A model generated the notes under the pieces. It had not been told where the DNA came from and did no database searches. It was given only the letters and a program-made list of their open reading frames with translations. DNA of 64,000 nt, taken from the NCBI RefSeq assembly GCF_018885265.1, contig NZ_CP076538.1, forward strand, positions 4,500,001-4,564,000, read 5' to 3'. Shown piece after piece: positions 47,663 to 55,424 of the stretch. Both the position numbers and the translations under genes were made by a program. Within the stretch, counting starts at the first letter, position 1, and every line of letters starts with the position of its first letter. The DNA is from Amycolatopsis aidingensis. GTDB taxonomy: Bacteria; Actinomycetota; Actinomycetes; Mycobacteriales; Pseudonocardiaceae.

Positions 47663-48375
47663 GGCGTCTCCTCTCTGCACGCGGACTCGTTCGGCCCCGC
47701 GCTTCGCCGGTCGGCGCCGAAGGCGGCGAGCACGCCGCCCAGCGCCAGCAGCACCGGTAGCCCCGCGGGCAGGAACGGCGCCGTGGCCAGCGCGATCGCC
47801 GCGCCGATCAGGGTGGCGCGCAGCGCGGCCGGGTCGCGCAACGAGGGCAGCAGCAGCGCCAGCAGCACCGCGGGGAAGGCGGCGTCCAGGCCGAGCGCGG
47901 CGGGGTCGCTGATCGCGGCACCGCCGAACCCGCCGATCACGACGCCGAGGTTCCAGCACAGGAACAGCCCGATACCGCAGGCCCAGTACGCGGCCCTGCG
48001 CCGCTCCCCTTCCCGCTCGGCCAGCGCGAAGGCCACGGTCTCGTCGATCATCAGATGGGTGCCCGCCACCCTGCGGGCCCAGCTGGTGCCCAGCACCTCG
48101 CCCACCGCGAAGCCGAAGGGGACATGCCGCGCGTTGACCAGCAGGCCGGCGAGCACGGCCGCGACCGGGTTACCCCCTGAGGCGACGACGCCCACGAAGA
48201 GGAACTGTGCCGCGCCCGCGAAGACCAGCAGGGACAGCAGCATGGGGAACCACAGCGGGAAGCCCGAGCTCACCGCGATGGCGCCGAAGGAAATGCCCAC
48301 CACCCCGTCGGCGAGGCAGACCAGGCCGATATCGCGGATCAGGTCACGATCCAGTGTTCGCCGTATCGAACGCAT
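47656..48375 (-). CDS. azlC: AzlC-family branched-chain amino acid permease
   Basis: A 239-residue inner-membrane protein with six to seven helices. Family features: GVVGISFGAIAVSSGFPLWFPMLLSLLVFAGAAQFLFVGVVASGGNP, LVNARHVPFGFAVGEVL and HLMIDETVAFALAE. Forms the exporter with AzlD. The divergent XRE-cupin gene starts 69 bp away, a common azlCD arrangement in which the regulator controls the exporter. Confidence 0.92.
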   Translation of the reverse strand: MRSIRRTLDRDLIRDIGLVCLADGVVGISFGAIAVSSGFPLWFPMLLSLLVFAGAAQFLFVGVVASGGNPVAAVLAGLLVNARHVPFGFAVGEVLGTSWARRVAGTHLMIDETVAFALAEREGERRRAAYWACGIGLFLCWNLGVVIGGFGGAAISDPAALGLDAAFPAVLLALLLPSLRDPAALRATLIGAAIALATAPFLPAGLPVLLALGGVLAAFGADRRSAGPNESACREETPC

Positions 48376-48443
48376 CGATGTTTATACTGAACAATCCGGA
48401 CACCGTTCGTCAAGCCGAACAAGCAGACCGCTGGAGCGAACAC

Positions 48444-49013
48444 ATGACCAAGGAGGAGGCCCGCAGCGGCGCGCCGCTCGAGGTGATCGCCGAGGCGTTA
48501 CGCCGGGAACGCGCCCGGGCGGGGCTGTCGCTCACCGAGGTCGCCCGGCGAGCCGGGGTGGCCAAGTCGACGCTCTCCCAGCTGGAAACCGGGACCGGCA
48601 ATCCCAGCGTGGAGACGCTGTGGGCCCTCGGGGTGGCCCTGGACGTGCCGTTCTCCCGGCTGGTGGAGCCGCCACGGCCGCGGGTGCGCGTGATCAGGGC
48701 GGGCGAGGGACCTGCGGTGGCCTCGGAGCACGCCGACTACGTGGCCACCCTGCTCGCCTCCTGCCCGCCGAACGCGCGACGGGACCTCTACCTGATCACG
48801 GTGGAACCGGGAGCGCCGAGGGAGTCGGACCCGCATATGCCCGGCGTGGTCGAGCATGTCGTGCTCTGCTCGGGGCGGGCGCTGATCGGCGTCAGCACGG
48901 AGCCGGTGGAGCTGTCGCCGGGGGACTACGTCGCCTACCCCGGGGACCTGCCACATGTGTTCCATGCCCTGGAGCCGGGCACGGTCGCGGTGCTGGTTTC
49001 CGAGCACGTCTGA
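48444..49013 (+). CDS. XRE-family regulator with cupin domain
   Basis: A 189-residue regulator: N-terminal HTH (RRERARAGLSLTEVARRAGVAKSTLSQLETGTGNPSVETLWALGVAL) and C-terminal cupin sensor (LITVEPGAPRESDPHMPGVVEHVVLCSGRALIGVSTEPVELSPGDYVAYPGDLPHVFHAL). I chose ATG 48444 with GGAG upstream; an ATG at 48378 is in frame, but a TATACT hexamer at 48382-48387 suggests transcription starts after it. Likely senses an amino acid or related ligand and controls the divergent azlCD. Confidence 0.92.
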   Translation: MTKEEARSGAPLEVIAEALRRERARAGLSLTEVARRAGVAKSTLSQLETGTGNPSVETLWALGVALDVPFSRLVEPPRPRVRVIRAGEGPAVASEHADYVATLLASCPPNARRDLYLITVEPGAPRESDPHMPGVVEHVVLCSGRALIGVSTEPVELSPGDYVAYPGDLPHVFHALEPGTVAVLVSEHV

Positions 49014-49018
49014 CCGGC

Positions 49019-49102
49019 TGGTACGGGAACGGCAAACTCGCCTACGTGGACGGCCAACGCACGTAGGTGGGGAGCAAACACGGGTACGTGGAGGGCAAAC
49101 AC
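49019..49102. repeat. 21-bp tandem repeats, locus C
   Basis: Four 21-bp units at 49019, 49040, 49061 and 49082, in the opposite orientation to loci A and B. Units end in GGCAAACTC, GGCCAACGC, AGCAAACAC and GGCAAACAC and contain a TACGNG-like middle. They fill the gap between the XRE-cupin stop and the end of the convergent broken amidohydrolase. Non-coding here. Confidence 0.85.
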
Positions 49103-49128
49103 GCCGGCTGAGCTGGGGTTGTGTCCGG

Positions 49129-49865
49129 TCAGGCCGCGGGGGTGCGGCCGAGTACCCTGCGGATGTTCCCGCCGAGGATGGCCACCTTGTCCTGCTCGTC
49201 GAGGTCGGCCTCGACGATCTCGGTGAGCTGTTTCCCGAACGGCTTGGTCACGGTCGGCCAGGAGTAGAAGTCGGTGCCGTAGCCGAACCGGTCGGCGCCG
49301 ATCGCGCGGACCTGGCGAAGTCCCATGAACTCGAAGCTCACCGACAATGCGAGGTCGAACACGAGATTCGGGCGGCGCTCGGCTACTTCCGGCAGTGCCC
49401 GCACCTGGTTGACGTCGTGGAACACATCCAGCACGACCATGGGCAGATCCGGCAGCTTCGCCGCGACGGAGTCGACCTGCCACAACGTCTCCAGCTCGTT
49501 GCCGAGGGCATGCACGAACGGCACCAGCCCGGCCTCGCCGATCTTCTCCAGCAGGCTCACCATCAGCGAACTGTCGATCGATACACCTTGCTGTCCGTTG
49601 TGGAATCCGATGCCGGCGAGGCCGAGTTCCACACACCGATCGACCTCGGCGCGCCCTGCCTCGCCGTAAAGCGGCTCGACTAGCCGTTGCCTGCCAGCAC
49701 CACCGCGCCGTTCACCCCCTGCTCGTCCATCGTGGACAGCCGGGACGCGATCTCGGTCTCCGCCCGGCCCTCCGCTTCTCCCGGACCGACCCCGAGCGCG
49801 GACAGGCCGAGGCCCGTGTCGTAGTGCTGATGGGCGTCGATGACGTCGAATCTCTGAGCCCGCAT
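49129..49865 (-). pseudogene. Amidohydrolase pseudogene (internal deletion with frameshift)
   Basis: The N-terminal piece reads from ATG 49865 (MRAQRFDVIDAHQHYD, HxH on strand 1) to VVLAGNG and then stops at 49680-49682. From that point a different frame continues with VEPLYGEAGRAEVDRCVELGLAGIGFHN… VPFVHALGNELE… MVVLDVFHDVNQ… FGYGTDFYSW to the stop at 49129. Comparison with the general family layout indicates that roughly 35-45 residues between the two pieces are missing, and the frame is lost. A working PF04909-type hydrolase is therefore unlikely. The divergent tetR and its palindromes are intact, suggesting recent decay. Confidence 0.82.
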
Positions 49866-49892
49866 CGCCGAAAACCCCATTCCGGTCAGACA

Positions 49893-49926
49893 TACACCGA
49901 TCGGTGTAGCTACACTGACGAGTGTA
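49893..49926. promoter_or_regulatory. Two adjacent TetR-type operators
   Basis: TACACCGATCGGTGTA (49893-49908) is a perfect 16-bp palindrome; two bases later TACACT-GACG-AGTGTA (49911-49926) is a second one with perfect 6-bp arms. They share TACAC…GTGTA ends and are 18 bp apart centre to centre. They lie between the broken amidohydrolase (starts 49865) and tetR (starts 49975), so they probably control both directions. Confidence 0.8.
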
Positions 49927-49974
49927 CGCGCAGCCGGACCGACGCGATCACGACGAACCTCGGCTGGGGAGCTG

Positions 49975-50607
49975 ATGACCCTCGAACATGGCACTGATCG
50001 GCCGTTGCGTGACGGGGACCCGCGCAAGCGAGCGGCGATCCTCGCCGCGGCCCGGAAGCTGTTCGCCGAGGTCGGCTATGAGGCCGCCGGCACGGACGCG
50101 ATCGCCGCGGAGGCGGACGTGTCCAAGCGGACGATGTATGACTACTTCGGCGGCAAGGCGGCGATCTTCGCCACGATCGTGGCGGATCTGCGTCGATCCC
50201 TGCACGAGGAGGTCGAGGCCACGGCGAAGCGGCGGCTGGCACCGATCACCGAACCCCGCCACCTGGAGCCCGGCCTGCGCCGATTCGCGCAGGATCTGGC
50301 CGACTCGACACTGAAGTCATCGAACTACGCGACCCTGCACCGGCTGTTAGCCGGGCATCCCGGAGGCGCGCTCGCCGATCTGCACGGCGGGCAGCCCGCG
50401 GAGCGGATCCTGGCAGGGTATCTGGCCGAGTTCGGCGCCGCGGGCCTGCTCACCGTTCCCAATGCCGCGGTGGCCGCGGATCATTTCGTCGCGCTCACCA
50501 TGCTGCTGGCGCTCAACAAGTCGAACCCGTGGTTTTCCGAAGGATCGCCGGACATACCCGCGATACTGCGGGAAGGTGTGCGGGCCTTCCTTCGTGCCTA
50601 CCGGTGA
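49975..50607 (+). CDS. TetR/AcrR-family transcriptional regulator
   Basis: A 210-residue repressor with the TetR HTH (KRAAILAAARKLFAEVGYEAAGTDAIAAEADVSKRTMYDYFGGKAAIF) and a helical C-terminal ligand domain. GGGGAG precedes ATG 49975. Tandem palindromes upstream are likely its own operators, giving autoregulation and control of the divergent amidohydrolase gene, which is now broken. The ligand is unknown. Confidence 0.93.
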   Translation: MTLEHGTDRPLRDGDPRKRAAILAAARKLFAEVGYEAAGTDAIAAEADVSKRTMYDYFGGKAAIFATIVADLRRSLHEEVEATAKRRLAPITEPRHLEPGLRRFAQDLADSTLKSSNYATLHRLLAGHPGGALADLHGGQPAERILAGYLAEFGAAGLLTVPNAAVAADHFVALTMLLALNKSNPWFSEGSPDIPAILREGVRAFLRAYR

Positions 50608-50659
50608 TCGCTCCGGTGGCGCTGATATCCGCGGAAGCCACGGGACGATCGTCCGGCTG

Positions 50660-51574
50660 TCACCAGCCCCGCTCGGCCAGCCGGTGCGGCTCGGGCACGT
50701 CGTCCACGTTGATCCCGACCATGGCCTCGCCAAGGCCGCGGGAGACCTTGGCGAGCACGTCCGGGTCGTCGTGGAAGGTGGTGGCCTTGACGATCGCCTC
50801 GGCGCGCTGGGCCGGGTTGCCCGACTTGAAGATGCCGGAGCCGACGAACACGCCCTCGGCGCCGAGCTGCATCATCATCGCCGCGTCCGCCGGGGTGGCG
50901 ATCCCGCCGGCGGTGAACAGCACCACCGGCAGCTTCCCGCGCTCGGCGACCTCCTTGACCAGCTCGTACGGGGCCTGCAGTTCCTTGGCCGCGACATAGA
51001 GCTCGTCCTCGGGCAGCGCCGACAGCCTGCGCAGCTCGGTCCGGATGCTGCGCATGTGCGTGGTGGCGTTGGAGACGTCCCCGGTACCGGCCTCACCCTT
51101 GGACCGGATCATCGCCGCGCCCTCGGTGATCCGCCGCAGGGCCTCGCCGAGGTTGGTGGCGCCGCAGACGAAGGGCACGGTGAAGGCCCACTTGTCGATG
51201 TGGTTGGCGTAGTCGGCCGGGGTCAGCACCTCGGACTCGTCCACGTAGTCCACGCCGAGGGACTGCAGTACCTGCGCCTCGACGAAGTGCCCGATCCGCG
51301 CCTTGGCCATCACCGGGATGGACACCTTGTTGATGATCCCCTCGATCAGGTCGGGATCGCTCATCCTGGCCACCCCGCCCTGCGCGCGGATATCGGCGGG
51401 CACGCGCTCCAGCGCCATCACCGCGACGGCGCCCGCGTCCTCGGCGATCTTGGCCTGCTCGGCGTCGACCACATCCATGATCACGCCGCCCTTGAGCATC
51501 TCCGCCATCCCGCGCTTGACGCGCGCGGTGCCGGTCTCCGGCTGGGTCGTGCTGGTGGTCTGGACGTCGTTCAC
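50660..51574 (-). CDS. pdxS: Pyridoxal 5'-phosphate synthase subunit PdxS
   Basis: A 304-residue TIM-barrel enzyme that builds PLP from ribose 5-phosphate, glyceraldehyde 3-phosphate and ammonia. Highly conserved blocks: [17 protein letters not shown] (catalytic region), [51 protein letters not shown] and [30 protein letters not shown]. Separated from pdxT by azlCD, an XRE regulator, a pseudogene and tetR. No pdxH-like gene is seen between them. Confidence 0.97.
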   Translation of the reverse strand: MNDVQTTSTTQPETGTARVKRGMAEMLKGGVIMDVVDAEQAKIAEDAGAVAVMALERVPADIRAQGGVARMSDPDLIEGIINKVSIPVMAKARIGHFVEAQVLQSLGVDYVDESEVLTPADYANHIDKWAFTVPFVCGATNLGEALRRITEGAAMIRSKGEAGTGDVSNATTHMRSIRTELRRLSALPEDELYVAAKELQAPYELVKEVAERGKLPVVLFTAGGIATPADAAMMMQLGAEGVFVGSGIFKSGNPAQRAEAIVKATTFHDDPDVLAKVSRGLGEAMVGINVDDVPEPHRLAERGW

Positions 51575-51657
51575 GGCAGGAGCCTTTCCACGGAGAATGG
51601 GTCAACATCCAGATTAGGCCGGACGTGGACCGCGCCCCAGTCCAGTGAACGGCAATC

Positions 51658-52644
51658 TCAGCAGTCCACTTCGCCGGCCGCGCGGAGCAGGCCGTCCGCC
51701 GCGAGGGTGCGTGCGTACAGCACGACCCGGCCTGCACGCTGGGCGCTGACCAGGCCCGCGGCCCGCAGTGCCCCGAGATGCTGGGACACCCCGCCCGCGG
51801 ACAGCCCGGTCCGACGGGCGAGCTCGGTGGTGGACGCCGGGGCGGCCAGCTCCCCCAGCAGGGTCGCCCTGGCCCGGCCCAGCACCGCCGCCAGCGCCCC
51901 CTCCGCCTCGGTGCCGCCCCGCTCCCAGAGTGTGCCGATCCCGCGCGGCGGATACCGCAGCACCGGCTGCCAGCGGGGGTCGGTCTTGGAGAACACCCGC
52001 GGCCAGGCGAACACCGAGGGCACCAGCACCAGGCCGCGCCCTTCCAGCGCGCGGGTGTCGGCAAGCCGCCGGTGCCGCACGCTCAGCCTGCCCTCGCTCC
52101 AGCGCAGCTCCGGGGCGAGATCGTGAAACAGCCGCTCCGCCCCGCCCGCGGCGAGCAACTGGGAGCGGTACAGCACGTCACCCTCGCAGAGCGCGCGGAT
52201 CCGCGGCCAGTCCGGCGCGATCGCCACCTCCCAGTAGGCCTCGACCAGCTCGGCGAGCCGCTCGAGGCCGGCGGCGGGATCGCGGTACAGCCGCCGCACC
52301 TCGGGGCTGCCTGCCTGCGGTAGCTCCTCCAGGTCGGCACGCACCGTGGCAGGCTCGGCCCGGCGCAGCAGGGCCAGCTCCCGCGACAGCTCGGGCAGCG
52401 GCGACTCCGGCGTCGCCGCCAGGAAACCGGGCAGATTTCCTGCCGGCCCGACGAGAGCGGCCAGCAGCCCCAGATCAGGGCCGTCCCGGTGGAGCCGGGT
52501 CCGGACCCGCTTGACCCAGGGCAGGTGCAGGGCGTGCGCCCCGGGCGCGCCGAGTACCCGGACACTGGCCACGGCCTCCCACACCGGCGAGATCGCGAAC
52601 CGCGTCCGGGCCAGGTCCTCGGCCGAGAACGCCAGTTCCAGCAC
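51658..52644 (-). CDS. ArsR-like winged-HTH regulator with DUF5937-type N-terminus
   Basis: A 328-residue regulator. The N-terminal ~220 residues (VLELAFSAEDLARTRFAISPVWEAVASVRVL … FAWPRVFSKTDPRWQPVLRYPPRG) match the DUF5937 type, followed by a winged HTH at the C-terminus (ATLLGELAAPASTTELARRTGLSAGGVSQHLGALRAAGLVSAQRAGRVVLYA). The GTG at 52644 follows GGAGG; the frame upstream belongs to the non-coding gap. Divergent from EF-G2, with a palindrome between them. Confidence 0.85.
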   Translation of the reverse strand: MLELAFSAEDLARTRFAISPVWEAVASVRVLGAPGAHALHLPWVKRVRTRLHRDGPDLGLLAALVGPAGNLPGFLAATPESPLPELSRELALLRRAEPATVRADLEELPQAGSPEVRRLYRDPAAGLERLAELVEAYWEVAIAPDWPRIRALCEGDVLYRSQLLAAGGAERLFHDLAPELRWSEGRLSVRHRRLADTRALEGRGLVLVPSVFAWPRVFSKTDPRWQPVLRYPPRGIGTLWERGGTEAEGALAAVLGRARATLLGELAAPASTTELARRTGLSAGGVSQHLGALRAAGLVSAQRAGRVVLYARTLAADGLLRAAGEVDC

Positions 52645-52742
52645 GCACCCTCCTCCCCCGTGCCCGCGGCTCCACCCTAGCGGCGAGTGCTTACGCCAGG
52701 TGGCGGCAAGGAACCGTCCGGCCTTGCCGGGAATGGCGATCA

Positions 52743-52764
52743 GGTGTGTGATCGAGGACACACC
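52743..52764. promoter_or_regulatory. Palindrome between the ArsR-like gene and EF-G2
   Basis: Arms GGTGTGT and ACACACC are exact reverse complements around eight bases (22 bp in all). It ends 25 nt before the EF-G2 ATG and 98 nt from the regulator start, a position expected of an operator for the divergent regulator. Confidence 0.5.
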
Positions 52765-52789
52765 AGACACCGGCGCGAGGAGACCCATC

Positions 52790-54916
52790 ATGGCTGAGAG
52801 GCAGGGCAGGAACGGGGATGCCGGAGCCGCGGTCGCTGTAGCCGACCCGCGCGATGTGCGCAATGTGGTCCTGGTCGGGCCATCCGGTTCGGGCAAGACC
52901 ACGCTGACCGAGGCGCTGCTGGCCGCCGCGGGCGCCGTGAGCAGGGCGGGCTCGGTGGTGGACGGCACCACGGTATGCGACCACGACCCCGCCGCCGTCC
53001 GGCAGCAGCGCTCGGTCGGGCTGGCCGTCGCACCGCTGCGGCACGGCGATGTGAAGATCAACCTGATCGACACCCCCGGTTACGCGGACTTCGTCGGGGA
53101 ACTGCGGGCCGGGCTGCGCGCGGCCGACGCGGCCCTGTTCGTGGTCTGCGCCGCCGAGGGAGTCGACCCGGCCACCGTGGCGCTGTGGCAGGAGTGCGCC
53201 GCGGTCGGCATGCCCCGCGCCGTGGTGATCGCCCGCCTGGACCACCAGCGCGCCGATGTGGACGCCGAGCTCGCCGCCTGCCAGCAGGCTTTCGGCCCCG
53301 GGGTGCTGCCGCTGTACCTCCCGGCCGGCGGCAGGCCGGGCCTGATCGGCCTGATCACCCAGCGGTACTTCGACTACGCCGAGGGGTACCCGCCGCGAGT
53401 GGGCGAGCCCGAGCCCGCGGACCTGGAGCGGCTGTCCGATGCCCGCAACGAGCTGATCGAGGGCATCATCGCCGAGAGCGAGGACGAGACCCTGATGGAT
53501 CGCTACCTCGCGGGCGAGGAGATCGCCGAGGACACGCTGATCGCCGACCTGGAGACCGCGGTCGCCAGGGGGTCCTTCCACCCGGTGATCCCGGTGTGCG
53601 CCACCACTGGCGTGGGCCTGGCCGAGATCCTGGACGGGATCGCACGCGCCTTCCCCTCCCCGCTGGAGCACACCTTGCCCGAGGTGACCTCACCGCAGGG
53701 CGCCCCGCACGCGGCACTGCGCGCCGATCCGGACGGCCCGCTGGCCGCGGAGGTCGTGCGTACCGCCGTGGACTCCTACGTCGGCAGGGTGTCGCTGATC
53801 CGGGTGTTCTCCGGAACCCTGCGCCCGGAGCGGCCGGTGCATGTCTCCGGGCACGGGCTGGCCGAGCGTGGGCACGAGGACCACGACGCCAACGAGCGGG
53901 TGGCGCATGTGTACTCCCCGCTCGGCGCCACCCTGCGCGAGGTGCCCTACTGCGTGGCGGGTGACCTGTGCGCGCTCACCAAGATCGGTTCCGCGGAGAC
54001 CGGGGATACCGTGTCCGCCCCGGAGGAACCGCTGCTGATGCGGCCGTGGCCGATGCCGGAGCCGCTGCTGCCGGTGGCCGTGGTGGCCAAGACCCGCAGC
54101 GATGAGGACGCCCTGGCGCGCAACCTGTCCCGGCTGGTCGCAGGCGATCCGACGCTGCGCCTGGAACGCAACGCGGAGACCAGCCAGATGGTGCTGTGGT
54201 GCATGGGCGAGGCGCATGCCGATGTGGTGCTGTCCCGGCTGCGGGCCGGCGGGGCCGAGGTGGAGACGGAACCGGTGCGGACCAGCCTGCGCGCCACCTT
54301 CGCCGGGCCGGCCAAGGGCAAGGGCAAGCACGTCAAGCAGTCCGGCGGGCACGGCCAGTACGCCGTCTGCGATATCGAGGTGGAACCGCTGGAGCGGGGC
54401 GCGGGATTCGAGTTCCTCAGCCGGGTGGTCGGCGGCGCGGTCCCCACCCAGTTCATCCCGAGCGTGGAGAAGGGAGTGCGCGCGCAGCTGGAACGCGGGC
54501 TGGTGGACGGGCATCCGGTGGTGGACATCCGGGTGATCCTGGTCGACGGCAAGGCGCACAGCGTCGACTCCTCCGACGCCGCGTTCCAGACGGCCGGGTC
54601 GATGGCGCTGAAGGACGCGGCGGCCAACGGACGGATCACCCTGCTGGAGCCACTGGACGAGGTCGCGGTGAACCTGCCGGACGACTACCTCGGCGCCGTG
54701 CTCGGTGACCTGTCCGCGCGCCGGGGCCGGGTGCTCGGCACCGAGGCCGACGACGGCGGGCGCACGGTGGTCAAGGCCGAGGTGCCCAGCACCGAACTGC
54801 TGCGCTACGCCGTGGACCTGCGCTCCCTGACCTCAGGAACGGCCTACTTCAGTCGTCGGCACGCACGGTATGACCCGATGCCGGAGGGGCTGGCAGCGGC
54901 TCAGCAGACTCCGTAG
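52790..54916 (+). CDS. fusA2: Elongation factor G-like protein EF-G2
   Basis: A 708-residue translational-GTPase homologue of the actinobacterial EF-G2 type. G1 is GPSGSGKTTL and G3 DTPGYADFVGEL; the G4 motif, normally NKxD, reads ARLD (VVIARLDHQRADVD), so guanine recognition is altered. EF-G domains III-V follow (GQYAVCDIEVEPLERGAGFEFLSRVVGGAVPTQFIPSVEKGVR). Mycobacterial EF-G2 is reported to bind nucleotide without normal GTPase/translocation activity. ATG 52790 has GAGGAGA upstream. The 3' end overlaps the convergent LemA-like gene by 68 bp. Confidence 0.94.
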   Translation: MAERQGRNGDAGAAVAVADPRDVRNVVLVGPSGSGKTTLTEALLAAAGAVSRAGSVVDGTTVCDHDPAAVRQQRSVGLAVAPLRHGDVKINLIDTPGYADFVGELRAGLRAADAALFVVCAAEGVDPATVALWQECAAVGMPRAVVIARLDHQRADVDAELAACQQAFGPGVLPLYLPAGGRPGLIGLITQRYFDYAEGYPPRVGEPEPADLERLSDARNELIEGIIAESEDETLMDRYLAGEEIAEDTLIADLETAVARGSFHPVIPVCATTGVGLAEILDGIARAFPSPLEHTLPEVTSPQGAPHAALRADPDGPLAAEVVRTAVDSYVGRVSLIRVFSGTLRPERPVHVSGHGLAERGHEDHDANERVAHVYSPLGATLREVPYCVAGDLCALTKIGSAETGDTVSAPEEPLLMRPWPMPEPLLPVAVVAKTRSDEDALARNLSRLVAGDPTLRLERNAETSQMVLWCMGEAHADVVLSRLRAGGAEVETEPVRTSLRATFAGPAKGKGKHVKQSGGHGQYAVCDIEVEPLERGAGFEFLSRVVGGAVPTQFIPSVEKGVRAQLERGLVDGHPVVDIRVILVDGKAHSVDSSDAAFQTAGSMALKDAAANGRITLLEPLDEVAVNLPDDYLGAVLGDLSARRGRVLGTEADDGGRTVVKAEVPSTELLRYAVDLRSLTSGTAYFSRRHARYDPMPEGLAAAQQTP

Positions 54917-55424
54917 GGCCGGTGCCCGCCACCAACTCGGGCTCGACGATCTCGAAGTACTCCGGCCGCGCGGCGGTGCCTGCCAGCTTGAAGTAGCGCA
55001 CCTTGCGCCTGCGCCGCAGCGCCAGGGTGTCGCGGACCGCGTCGTTGTGCACCCGGCGCGCGATCACCACGCGGGATTCGGCATCGGTGAGCTCGTCCGC
55101 GAGCGGACCGGGAAGGGTGGCCCGGTCCACCCCGCTCAGCGCCCTGGTGAGCGCGTTCTCGGCGAACTCCCTTTCGGCGCGCGGCGCGTCCTCGGCCCGC
55201 TCGGCCACGGCCCGCAACCGCGCGGCCTCCCGCTCCGGCAGCGCGCTCGCGGCCACCGCCCTTGCCACCACGGCGCGGCGGGCCAGCGCGGCGTCCAGTG
55301 CGGCCCAGCCCGCGTCGGTGCGCACATGCAGCCGGTCCAGCCGGTTGGCGGTGGCCAGCAGCCACAGCCCGCCGAGCACGATCACCGCTGCCAGCGCGGC
55401 CAGCGCGATGAGCAGCGGGGTCAT
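54849..55424 (-). CDS. LemA-like single-span membrane protein
   Basis: A 191-residue protein: one N-terminal transmembrane helix (LLIALAALAAVIVLGGLWLLATA) followed by a helical domain with LemA-like spacing (NRLDRLHVRTDAGWAALDAALARRAVVARAVAASAL … ESRVVIARRVHNDAVRDTLALRRRRKVRYFKLAG) and a Pro-rich tail. ATG 55424 overlaps the pimA stop (ATGA). It ends inside the convergent EF-G2 gene. Function unknown; the position after pimA is common in actinomycetes. Confidence 0.7.
   Translation of the reverse strand: MTPLLIALAALAAVIVLGGLWLLATANRLDRLHVRTDAGWAALDAALARRAVVARAVAASALPEREAARLRAVAERAEDAPRAEREFAENALTRALSGVDRATLPGPLADELTDAESRVVIARRVHNDAVRDTLALRRRRKVRYFKLAGTAARPEYFEIVEPELVAGTGPTESAEPLPAPPASGHTVRADD

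Noticed and set aside
48378..48443. N-terminal extension of the XRE-cupin gene from ATG 48378
   Set aside because: A TATACT hexamer lies inside it and ATG 48444 has its own GGAG; the added residues match no part of the fold.
47336..50607. Integrative element with attachment sites
   Set aside because: No integrase, transposase, tRNA target or flanking direct repeats could be seen.
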